Assembly (NCBI RefSeq): GCF_963422355.1 | Contig: NC_085095.1 | Coordinates: forward strand, 429,501-493,500 | Direction: 5' to 3' | DNA length: 64,000 nt | Origin: Corticium candelabrum | Lineage: Eukaryota; Porifera; Homoscleromorpha; Homosclerophorida; Plakinidae | Shown: positions 39,457 to 64,000 of the stretch, one piece after another | Numbering within the stretch: position 1 is the stretch's first letter | Layout of the letters: each line of letters begins with the position of its first letter | The notes under the pieces: model-generated | Told to the model about the DNA's origin: nothing | The model's database searches: none | Seen by the model: the letters and a program-made list of their open reading frames with translations, nothing else | Program-made: the position numbers and the translations under genes

Positions 39457-40700
39457 CACTGATTAGTTTACAATCGTGTAGGATTTCACGTTCACGTGAT
39501 CATGACCATGCAATTACGGTCACAATTAAGACGGAAGGTGCATGGGGTTTGCGTCTAGCTATTTTGTAGCCCCGATCTCCTTGAATCTATAGATCATCAA
39601 GCTTATACTTCTAAAAGATCTATTTTTCATCTATTTCAAAAGCAGCCGGGTTTCAGTCTATTTCCGGATCCGACGGAAGGAAACCGTCAGCAGTGGTGTT
39701 GCCAAGTTTTGTAGAGTTAACATAAAACGTCATGACATTCGCGCCTACACATCTGGTAGGATGTACTACAGTAGGCGGAAAGAGTCTGGCTACGCGAGAC
39801 TAGGCCAGATCCGTTGAGAACCACTTCTGGCTGCAACTTGTTTTCTCTCTTCCTTGCTGTGATCGTCCCAAAAGCTGTACACTCAACATTGCTAGCCATG
39901 AAAGTGTAGAGATCCCGCTCAGCTCTCTTAAATTTGATATCTACTAAAACTTGTTTTTAACCTACTTTCCCGGATGTTGACAGAAATCAACACCACGGCC
40001 GAAGAACGTGCTTGTTCTAGATATGAAATGTTCTGCCACTTGAAACGGGGGCAGTTTAGCAGTTACGGCTTCGTCATCTAAAAATGTAGATGCAGTTAGT
40101 GATCTTAAAATTTGAATTTAATACTAGTGACTGATTGATACCTGGTGTTCTTTCTTTGTAGACTGTTATCTGTCTGTAGCTGAATATAGATACAGAAAGA
40201 TTTCGACTCAATTTAAAGATATAGCAATTGTTGGAGCTTTCTTGTTAGAAAAGGTTGTGTTATTGAAAGCGAAAATATAGATCTGGTGTTATTGTTGGAG
40301 AAATAATTAATCTATTTTAGTGCGTTCACAACACGTTATTTCATAATACGTTGTTTCAGCCAGTTGCTTGTGAGTAAAACACAACTATATCCTATAGTAC
40401 TAGAAGGTATGAAGTTGTCATATTAGGTTAGCATGTAACCTCACAAGACCTGCTAGACACACACTGGTATACGTGTTTTGATGGAAGCTGCACAACACAA
40501 TTATTGATTAAAGCTGAATAGTTTTATAGTACGAAATATTTCAATGCTAATCAGATAAATTACTGTCTGGACACAGTTCCTCACCCTGTTGTCAGACATC
40601 ATACATAACTATTCTCTCAACTTTGCAGTCTAAAATCATAATAAGCCGAGCTCATTATATTATGTGTTTATATATAGCTATACTAACAGTACATCCCTAC
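39457..40700. other. Intergenic region between the two LDLR-like paralogues
   Basis: About 1.2 kb holds the promoter side of paralogue A and the 3' flank of paralogue B. A copy of the short AGAGTCTGGCTACGCGAGAC repeat lies at about 39784-39806. No exon was recognised. Confidence 0.4.
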
Positions 40701-47629
<6,929 letters not shown>

Positions 47630-47912
47630 TTTCAAGGAACTACAGTTGCAGTCTGAGGTCGCGATCGCGAATGACACCTTTTAATGCTACAGTCACCTTT
47701 ATGGAGGGAGAGCTGGTGCGTTATAACAAAAATAGCAAACCGCATTTACGGGTGTGGTTAAAGGCGGAGCAAGAGCAAGGCAACTTCCGGAACTCCTTAT
47801 AAGGTCACTATTATGCTAAAAATAGTTACTATTGTACTGTTCCTATTTGTATATCACTGAACTGTAAACCATACAGAAAGACCAACAGACCAGCGGAGTT
47901 TGTTGTTTTTGT

Positions 47913-50900
47913 TTACTGCAACTTGGCAACAGCATTTGCTATGGTTAGTCTGTGGCCTAGGGGAAGAACGCCCAATTCCTTAAAGTCATCTTTAGTCATC
48001 TCAGCCAGGTGAGAGCCTTGAATCTGATTGTCATGAAAAGATTGCACGTATTCCTCCATGGCAAATGATCTGAGCCAATCTGACACATCATTTACTGTCC
48101 ACTGCAAAAGAGGCTTAAAACACAATGATTTGTTTGGTTTCCCACGAGACACACCAGTTTGTCCAACCAGAACTGAAGATGAGTCATCTGATTCGACTAC
48201 AGCATTGAGAGAAAATAATTTGTCCTTCGGCTTTGGCTCTCTTGCTTTCAGAGCACTTCCATTCAGAGCACTTCCATTCACATAGCCAACAGCATTAAAA
48301 TCCACTCTGTGAAGCACAACCAACCAGTAAATTATGTCATACCACAAATTAACCACACACTGTCCTACCTGTGTTGCCAACTCAATTGATCTTCAGTATC
48401 AGGGATTGTCCAAGTGTCAACTCCGCTGTCAGTGGGAGAATAATCAGGCAGAGGGGGTAGTTGGTCAGACCATCTCTTGTCCCTTCTATTGTCCAATGGC
48501 GGTGGTGGACATAAAGGTAATGGTGGAGGCCCATCTCCATTATTAACCAAGCCATGCTTCATATGACCCATTTCCTCAATATTTCCATAGATAGGGGATG
48601 GAAGGCTGTAAAATGACATTGGGTTCAGCTGCTGATTATGACCCTGCTCATCAAATTCAGGCATATCTAGAGGAGGCGGTAGCATAGATACATCAATGGG
48701 AAATTTTGTTTCATCAACAGGTAGAGGAATCCAACCACCAAATTGAGAGTTACCCTGCAATACTTGGTCTTCATCAACACAAGTAGTGTCAAATGTCTCT
48801 GGAGGTGGTACTACAAAACCACCCTCCATCTTACAGAAATCAGTGGGAGGAGAAGGCAGTTTGTCATGTGGTACATTATCCAGCACTGGTGAAGGTACAG
48901 CAAATGGATACATATCTCCCAACTCTGCTTCTAACATGCTGAGACCAGGAATTAACTCTGGCAAAGGCAGAGTTGAAACCATATCATTTGTTCGAGATGC
49001 ACCACCAGACTGTCGAGTTGCTACAACTTGCTTTGTACTAAACCTTGCAGGAAAAGGAACTGAATCTGTGGTGGACAATGGACCTTCTGAAGCTTCCAGC
49101 AGTATTTGTTTCTTACTACCATTCCTATGCCTTTCTGTCTGGTTGACTGTGGTTTTGGCATCAAAGAGGAAATCAGGTGGTGGCAACTGAATATTGTCCC
49201 AACTCGAAGTGCCATTCACAAGCTCATTCTGTTCACTGTCAAGATAGATTGTATCTATTTTCTTGGGATGCAGAGTGTTTACTGTTGTTTCTTTGCCCCA
49301 CAATTCCAAAACTCTGTCCAAGTCCATATCAACTGTCTCATTTCCAATAACAACTGCAACAGTCTCGCTAGTAGCTGTGGGAACATCCTGTTTCACAATG
49401 CCAGAACCAGCACCACTTACAATATTAGTCCTGTGTCCACGAGGATGGTCTGTAGTTGGTACAGCATTTAGGACTGCAGACAAGTCAAATAGAACCTGTT
49501 CATGTTTACTTGCTGATGTCTCATTAGCAGATTTAGATGTACTCGTTTTGACATTTGGCTGTCTCATTTGCCTTTTGGAGGCAGCATCACTCAAAGCCTT
49601 GATCCTTACTCCACTGTCATCTCTGACCATTTGTCTTACAACTTTCTCCTCATCAGGTGCTCCTGTCTGATGATCATCAACTTCAGCTTCTGTAGCATTA
49701 ATACCTAAACAGTCAGCTTTCCTGTCCGGTGTATCTCCCTTATTTTCTTCAGGTCGGGCAGCTAGTTTTGCTTTGCGAGCTGCCAAAGCTTTTTCAAACT
49801 CACTCATTTCCACATTAGCCGATTTGTTATTTGCACTGCTTTCCACCTTGTCTTCATTTGCCAAATTTGTCATATCTCCGTTGACCCTAGCATTTCTTTG
49901 AGCTGCTAACTGAGCAATCATCGATGCAGCATTGTTTGAATCAGAATCTTTGCTGTCCACTTTTCTCTCAGAAAACAACTGCGCACCTGCCTTGATTTGA
50001 GCTGATCTCTTGGCCAGTGCTCCAGCTAGTTCTGAAGTAACATTGCCATGTTGACTGGGTAATGAACTGGTCCTTTCTCTCTGTGTCAATGAATCACCTA
50101 TTAGAGACAAAAGTATCCCATACAATATTGTTGTAATATCACATAGCCAATTTACTATACAAGTACAGCATACCTGACACCAATGTCAGTTTAGAACTTT
50201 TTCTCAGGGGTGGTCTGGGTGGAGAATTTTTGCTAATAACTAAACAAAGCAGTCAAATTAAATGATATCTACCAAATATTAGTGATCACAAACAGACCGC
50301 TTGTTGTCATTGCACGTTGTCTTGGAGGAGTCGCATAAATGAGAGCAGTTTGGGCAGAATCATTTGATACTCCTTGTGATGGCTTCCTGTCTGAATTAGA
50401 GCTTTGTGTCAAAGCTTTGTCACTGCTTGTTAATGACAAGAATTTCTGTTCAGTTGGGTTCAATCGTCGCTGACTGACAATAGTCAGCTTTAGCTCAGGG
50501 CCCGACGCCTTGATAAGCTTGATCACTTCTGAATGACTTGATGCTGCAACATTGTACCCATTCACCTATAGAAGAAATGCCATACATTCTTTGGAAAGAG
50601 AAAGGGTGATCTTGAGCCTTCACCAACACCCATTAACACCAGACAGTGGTCATAATATTTCCACAACTAGCTAAAACAATCTTATTTATATTAGACTAGG
50701 GTTACATGTATACCTACATCAAGAATAGGAATTTCGTCCCTAGAACAAGGGACTGTGCCTTCTGCCTTATTTTTGTCCATACCTTCAGGTGTCCTTGAGG
50801 CAAGGATGCTTAAGCATGAATGCACCTCTAGCTGTTAGTGTCAGTTGGAATAGCCATTGAACTGTAAAGTAAATGCATGCCCCTATTAGGAGCTCTTACT

Positions 50901-53900
50901 TTTACATACAAACTTAGAAGTACTGTGATTTACAATGCCCCCTACAAAGAATTATGTATTTATAGCTTTTGTAATCAAAGCAAACATTAGAGGAAACAAG
51001 AGAGTATTCCTTTCTTGTGACACACCAATCCTTCCTATGCAATGAGTAATGTAATCTGAGCATACATACTTGAAATAGGTCCTTGCACAGTATTAATTGA
51101 GATGCTTTGATAACTACCAACTAGGTAGCTTGAACTATTTGGAAAGTTATTTCCTTCTATCGCAAGTAAACTAAAATCCATTAAGCGGACCCTTTACAAT
51201 TGAACTGCACTAACGCTAAAAATGCCACATATACACTACACTCCACGACACATCTTACTAAACTTAGATGTACACCCCAACCCTGTAAGAATTCTATCCT
51301 AGAAATATTACAAACACATGGCACTTAACACCTTGATCCCATCGCAAATGCAAATTATTGTCAAATTGACTAAGTTTTTTGAAAGACTGAAACTACTCTA
51401 TTTTCCAAAATTTAGTAATACTGGTAAATCAACCTGCATTAAGAAATTCTGCATCCTAGTAGCATTGTCGCTGGCCTGTGTGGCATTTGGTCTTCATACG
51501 TTCATGTACCAAGGATGGGTCCTCCCCACTGAAGCTTGATGATATTCCTTTTGAAGTTTTTCTCTCTTGTCAAGAACCTCACCTACCCAGTGTAGAAACG
51601 GTAAGTTCGCAGAAGGGTTCACGTTACCTGCAGGGGCCAGAGTAAAGACAAACCAGAGCCACCACCTGGAAGCCAGCAACTAGCTGAAGGGTTCTCATGT
51701 TATAGAATAGCTTGTCACACAGAGTGACTAGAGATTAATGTGTTTATAGTGCTATTATTATTGTCAGTGCCCCAGGATATATACTGCAGGACTAACTATT
51801 TACTTGACCTCCTGACACGTGCAGTCCTGACAGCTAAATCACCGTAAAACGTCAACTAGTTTTTAGAATTTGCTGGTGTTCTTACCTCCAATATATGATC
51901 TCCACCACGAAGACCAGACATCTCAGCTACTCCCCCTTTATCAACCTCTCCAATTCGTTGCAATGATGGTGTTGTAGCTGTTGGTCTGAAATTCAAGTTG
52001 GGTGAAACAGCTGCACAATTCACTACATGACAATGAGCATCAAACCAAACAATACACATTCTTACTTTTTGGTCCTCGAATAGAAAAGCCTAGCCCCACA
52101 TCACTCCGTTGCATCACTACAGTATGCCTATCCAAAAAAGGGCTACATGACCCCACAAATTTACCCGAGTCTGAGTTTTTTGCAGTTGGAATAACAACAT
52201 GTCCTAACCAAACCAAATCAATTTATGTCATTTCATGATTCACAGTAGTCCTACCTGTAGATGCCATCTCCCTTACTGCATAGCTTGGAAACCAGCCTTG
52301 CTTTAAACCAACTCTACCCTCCCACATTCCGTTTTTTCCAACAAACAAAACTGTACAGTCAATATTGTAATGTCAGTGCACTCATTTGAGCAGACTTGTA
52401 ACAATTCAAACAATCTTACGTTCCACTTCATCACCCTCTGCCAGCTCCAACTCTTCTGAATTGTTTGGAAAATAGTTGATGACTGCAATAAACTTCCTAC
52501 CCTCAACGGCAGGGTATAGCCGAGCAAATACTTTTGGAAGTTGCATGGGGGAGGCAGATGACACAGTTGATCTGGACTGTTTGACTTTGACTGGTGGAGA
52601 TTGACCATGCTTGAGTTTTACTTGAGGGGAAGATCTTGGTGATCTAGTACTGTCTACAACTTTAACAGATGCCTTTCGACTTTGACCAGGAGATCTTGGT
52701 TGTAAATTTTGCTTCCTTTTTAATGATGAGTATGGATCATGGCAAACTTGAACTGTCATACTGTCTGGTGACACCAAATGAGAACTGGCAACACTATTGC
52801 ATTTAGGAGGAAGAACAGCATTGGGAATGGCAGTTGTTGTTGAACGACTTCTTGGGGGTGATGGAAAGCCATTGACATCAAATTGAGAAACATTCCTAGC
52901 TTGTGGTTGCTCAGGAGTTCTTCCACCAATTACAGAAGAGCTGGCATCACTGCTTGACGCAATGGTAGAATGTTTATGGATATCTTCATTTAAATTAGAA
53001 TTAACAAACATATCATTCGTACTAGTAACACACAAAATACTCATACTTGTTGGTGACTCACTGCCCAGGCTGCTATTTACATCAGACATGACAGACACAG
53101 CTTTTAAATTTGCAACATCAATTCCTCTGTGATCCATCTCATTAGCTTTTGGGCTGACAATAGTTTGACGCCGCCGAGCAGTATATGTAGGTTTCTGTCG
53201 AAAAAGAACTACAAACACAACAAGTACAAAAATACAATACATGTCATTAGGCTACACTAAATACATGTATATACTGTACCTGTGTCTTCATGTGAATGAG
53301 TCTCGATTAATTTAGCTATTGCCTTATTGCCTGAAATTACAGCAACCTAAACCATAAATTCATGTCAAGTATAAGAAAATACCAGTACATCTAGCTATGC
53401 CTACCTCATATGCTGTCTGTCCAGCATAGTTCAGCACATCTTTGTTAGCCCCGCGAAAGAGCAATACTCGAGCACATTCTTCCTACAAAACACAGTTATG
53501 ACAACTGCATACTTGTTACCTGTTTACTGTACCATACATGGCTGTTGAGAGAACAAATGTGGAGAGCAGTATTTCCTGTTGCATTTTGAGAATTTAACTC
53601 TGCTCCATAGAAAATGAGATGCTCAAGATGTTTCACTCTGCCATATTTGCAAACCTATAGTAAATTTATCATGCTATGAATACACTAGCAATACACTGTA
53701 ATGTGGGTATTCGTTACAAACCTGGTGAATTTCTCTCCACTTAGACAGATCATGAGCCTCCAATGTTGCGCGTTCACTGAGCAGAAGCTCCAAGCAGCAA
53801 GCATCCCCACCTAGCAGAGCTGAGTAGTAAGCAGGAGTAAGACCCTACAGCAACCATCAAACATTGCCTCATGGAATTTGTTGCTATTGCAATGGTCAAA

Positions 53901-54651
53901 CAACTAGATCTGGTAGAACTGAAAATATGCACTTATATCATTCCTATTAATAAATTGTTTTGGTGATTGTGTCTTGGTTTGTAAAACATTCTCAAAATGT
54001 GTTCCTGCAAGCTGAGCTCATTATCAGACCATTGCCATTATAGCACATGTCATGAAGGCATTTGTTTACCAACACTGTCCTTGCATGATGACAAAGTGTG
54101 CCTTCTTCAGCACAGGCATCATAGCTTGCTCTCAAAAGCACAAGCACTGTCATACACCAGCCATCACTACTACCACCAGTATAGTCCTCCACCACTACTC
54201 TAACAAATAACTATCTAGTACTACCATTTTTGTTTCATACTCTCAAGTCAATTCCCAAAGTTTCTCTCATTTCGATCTTTCTTTACCAATACAACAAATG
54301 CTATTTTAGCAAACCTAAAATTAGATTCTTCAAAATCCCAAGTGAAATAGAAAGTAAGAGAATGACAAATGCCAATACTGCACATGAATACAATAAGTAT
54401 TCGATCAGGTCTCCAAATGTCTACTTGTCTATGCTTATCACAAAAGTACAATACAATGTACACAGGTCTAGAAGTAGAGTACATGCAGTCTACTTGTTAA
54501 ACACTAGTTTCAATAAAGTATTAGCAAGGCATATATGGTAAGTAATACCTTCCGATCTTTGTAGTTTGGTGAAGCACCTAAGTCAAGCATGACCTACACA
54601 ATCAAAACATCACTACACTTTCTATCAGTTCTTACGTAGACACAACAAATA

Positions 54652-54712
<61 letters not shown>

Positions 54713-55756
54713 CTTTCAGAGCCAGCTGATTATTGTGCCTGATTGCATGATGCAAAGCAGTCTGCCCCTCTTTGTCACGAAAATCCATGTGTGCTCCACT
54801 ATTGACAAGACCCATTATTGTGTCTTTGCAAGAGTTGCCACTCAAACTTACAGCTGCAATCAATGGTGTCTCTGCATGATCATGAAAGACATAAAAATCA
54901 AAAATTTCTTTTCCATAAAGTAGTACATTGCACAAAGTAACTCACTTCCACTATGTTCATCTTGAAAGTTTGGATCAAAGCCTTTGTCAAGCAGTTTCAT
55001 CATCTTTTCGACGTGAGCAAGAGTCACGTGATCCATAAATTTCCTCTGGTTGACCTATAGTTAGAATGAAAGTTATCAAATTAACTAATAGTAAAAACTC
55101 ACACAGTTACCTTCGTATTTGACTTATGGAGAGTTTTATCATCTGGTCTTTCTCCTCGATAGTCTCTGCTTTTCAATTTGAACTGTAAAAAGAAGTACGT
55201 CACCTGATCACACCACCCGTCCATCAGAAGGCTGTAAATCTAATAAGTCAAACTAGCTTTTACAGGAAAGCATATCTACCTCTAGAGCAATGGGATGATG
55301 CAGTGAGTAGTCAGCGAGAGGACGGTCTTCTTCAAGAAACTTTCCAGAACGACCATTCGAGGGCGGGAGATACAAACCATAGTTAACAGCATCATCCACA
55401 TCCTTAGACCCAAAGAACAAAGAAGAATCAACAATGGAGAATTTACAACAGAAAGTGGCACCTCATTAGCAGCATGGTGGACCACGCACCTTTGCTAGAC
55501 GAGTCAACATTTGATCTTTCGCAGCACCAACCGTGTCGTAGGGGTTCAACATCAAGCATTTCTATAAAAAAATAAACAGATCGACGTAATGGGAACTATA
55601 GTGTCCGGAAATAGATTATCTAGCGAGGGTTCTACAAATCTAGCAAAAGTTGTTCATGTAGCTAACCTGTAGATTCTGATCTGGTATCGAAATACGAACA
55701 ACTAGCCCTCTAGACTGGCTGTCTTCAATCTTGGAAAAAGAGTTGTGAGGATCCAT
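47913..55756 (-). CDS. SHANK: SHANK-family scaffold (SPN, ankyrin, SH3, PDZ, Pro-rich, SAM)
   Basis: SHANK is a cortical/postsynaptic-type scaffold. The start at 55756 opens MDPHNSFSKIEDSQSRGLVV. The SPN domain follows (KCLMLNPYDTV, DDAVNYGLYLPPSNGRSGKF at about 55.3-55.7 kb). Ankyrin repeats span about 53.3-55.07 kb: VNQRKFMDHVTLAHVEKMMK, GAHMDFRDKEGQTALHHAIR, GASPNYKDRKGLTPAYYSAL, LEHLIFYGAELNSQNATGNT, ECARVLLFRGANKDVLNYAG. A Ser-rich linker (52.5-53.2 kb) leads to SH3 (about 52.26-52.52 kb: FIAVINYFPNNSEELELAEG, GMWEGRVGLKQGWFPSYAV). PDZ is split over exons at about 52.2, 52.1, 51.9-52.0 and 50.5 kb (VGLGFSIRG, IGEVDKGGVAEMSGLRGGD, VNGYNVAASSHSEVIKLI). A large exon (48369-50097) is Pro/Ser-rich with PPxxF motifs. 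The last exon (47913-48306) is a SAM domain (WTVNDVSDWLRSFAMEEYVQ). Order and sequence match SHANK throughout. It lies only 0.28 kb beyond the start of receptor paralogue B, on the same strand. Confidence 0.94.
54655..54709. repeat. (AT)n microsatellite
   Basis: A pure AT run of about 55 bp lies in a SHANK ankyrin-region intron, close to the donor of the ankyrin exon above it. Confidence 0.97.
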
Positions 55757-56973
55757 ATCGTGAAGTGGCCTGATAACAGTTCAACAATTATGTGGCGGCG
55801 AATAGAACTGATTAGTTAATAGATGGGCGTGGTTATAGGTGTAACTAAACATGTCCAAAGACTGTAGAACATGTTCGTGGCAACCAAATGAACAAGAACG
55901 GCCTAAACCCGAACAACCAACAGCTTACACGTAGCTTCAACTCCACTGTGTTACCAAAGAACAGAGCGAAAATACGAAACGCCTCTCGATTCAGATACGA
56001 TCGTCGAGGTCAAGACTTACGTAAATATTCACGAGAGCGCCGCTATACGTGACTAGTAGAACATAAACCTCTGATCTCAATCCTGAACCAGCTGACTGCA
56101 CAATACATCTGCACAATTAGATATTCACAAGTTAGCGCGCGTCTCAAAAAACCGCAGTTAGAGAGAGGCTTGAACGTGCTCGCTGCCGCAACGCGTTCAC
56201 TAGCATTACACATGTTTGGTATGTACAGCCTAACGTAAAATCAACTACTTTAGACAGCACGAAGCGTTGCGAGAGCAGAAAACAGAAGACGAAACCCAGG
56301 GGAACAGGTGCCAAGGTGCGTCTCTGCGTCTGTGGCACCTCCAAGATCCTAACATTCTAGGAAACTGGTAAACGCTGTAGGCAGGAGGGCAGAGCATCCG
56401 GCGTTAGGCTGATCACAAACAGTTTCCTTGTTTGCACCGTCCGCTGAGAATGTTGGCATCATCGCGACAGTTGGTCATTAGGCGAATCGCACGTTAGAGT
56501 CGGTGCATAAGCAGACGTTGGAATATTAGGTTAGCGGAATCGATCGATTCTGTCTGTCCCACTTCAAATTTATACCAAAGACTCAAGCACTAGGAGTAAT
56601 AACATTAAATCATAATTAATTAATTCCTTAATAATTAATTAAATCGCCTCAGTAGACATTCGCAACTATAATATAATAGACAATCCCTAATCTATTGACT
56701 TTATCCCCTGCACTACACCCACACAGCAATAATAGTAAAGCACAAAACCTACACCAAACGGCTAAAAACATATTAAAAGAATAAGAAAAACGCGTTAGAA
56801 CAGCTAGACAACTCCCGAAGTCTCAGTACTAGTCTAACACTAAATGTTGCAAAGCTATAGCAACTTGCAATACAGAAAACACGAAATAGTAAAACATTCA
56901 AATAAAACAAGCCCAGTATTGCGATCCAAGAAAAATCAGTGCCAACCAATAATTGCCAGATATAACACTTGCT
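55757..56973. other. Intergenic region between SHANK and the RPTP gene
   Basis: About 1.2 kb holds the SHANK promoter side and the 3' flank of the phosphatase gene. AT-rich words (TTAATTAATT) occur near 56615-56645. A minus-strand frame at 56144-56344 shows no domain. No RNA gene was recognised. Confidence 0.4.

Positions 56974-64000
<7,027 letters not shown>

Overview
The window looks like nuclear DNA from an early-branching animal, most likely a sponge. It is AT-rich. Most genes are split by many short GT-AG introns. The gene set is metazoan (SHANK, FRS2-like adaptor, receptor tyrosine phosphatase, BK-type channel, LDL-receptor-like proteins) and genes are separated by only about 0.3-1.5 kb. 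The sponge assignment is inference from protein character and compactness; no marker gene settles it.

Layout from left to right. (1) 33-2495, minus: the 5' part of a BK/Slo1-type potassium channel (S0 to S5), running off the left edge. (2) 3596-5041, plus: an uninterrupted FBXL6-like F-box/LRR gene. (3) 5778-10904, minus: MON1, the Rab7 GEF subunit. (4) about 11.64-13.55 kb, minus: a decayed hAT-type transposase. (5) 13733-16820 plus and 17868-20276 minus: two tail-to-tail paralogous EamA/DMT-type transporters with identical intron positions; the first carries a roughly 1 kb TTAA-flanked palindromic element in intron 1. (6) 20689-23322, minus: WDR5, with a non-canonical GC-AG intron that hosts a MITE and microsatellites. 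(7) about 24.7-25.75 kb: a G-rich minisatellite. (8) 26615-28693, minus: a myristoylated PTB adaptor of the FRS2 type with a ladder of tyrosine motifs. (9) 29812-31700, plus: a seven-exon lysosomal acid lipase. (10) 32171-39456 and 40701-47629, minus: tandem paralogous LDLR/LRP-like receptors with two YWTD propellers each, an unrecognised conserved module, a Thr-rich stalk and a transmembrane helix. (11) 47913-55756, minus: SHANK with the full SPN-ANK-SH3-PDZ-Pro-SAM order and Homer-type PPxxF motifs. (12) 56974 to beyond the right edge, minus: a receptor protein tyrosine phosphatase with at least eight FN3 domains, a basic cleavage site, one TM and one catalytic PTP domain.

The genes do not form an operon. 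Several belong to cell-surface signalling and scaffolding: the channel, the PTB adaptor, the receptors, SHANK and the RPTP. In bilaterians many of these act at synapses or growth-factor receptors. MON1, the acid lipase and the LDLR-like receptors all relate to the endolysosomal route. Exon boundaries given to the base were read by eye from splice consensus, reading phase and family alignment from memory; they should be treated as models.
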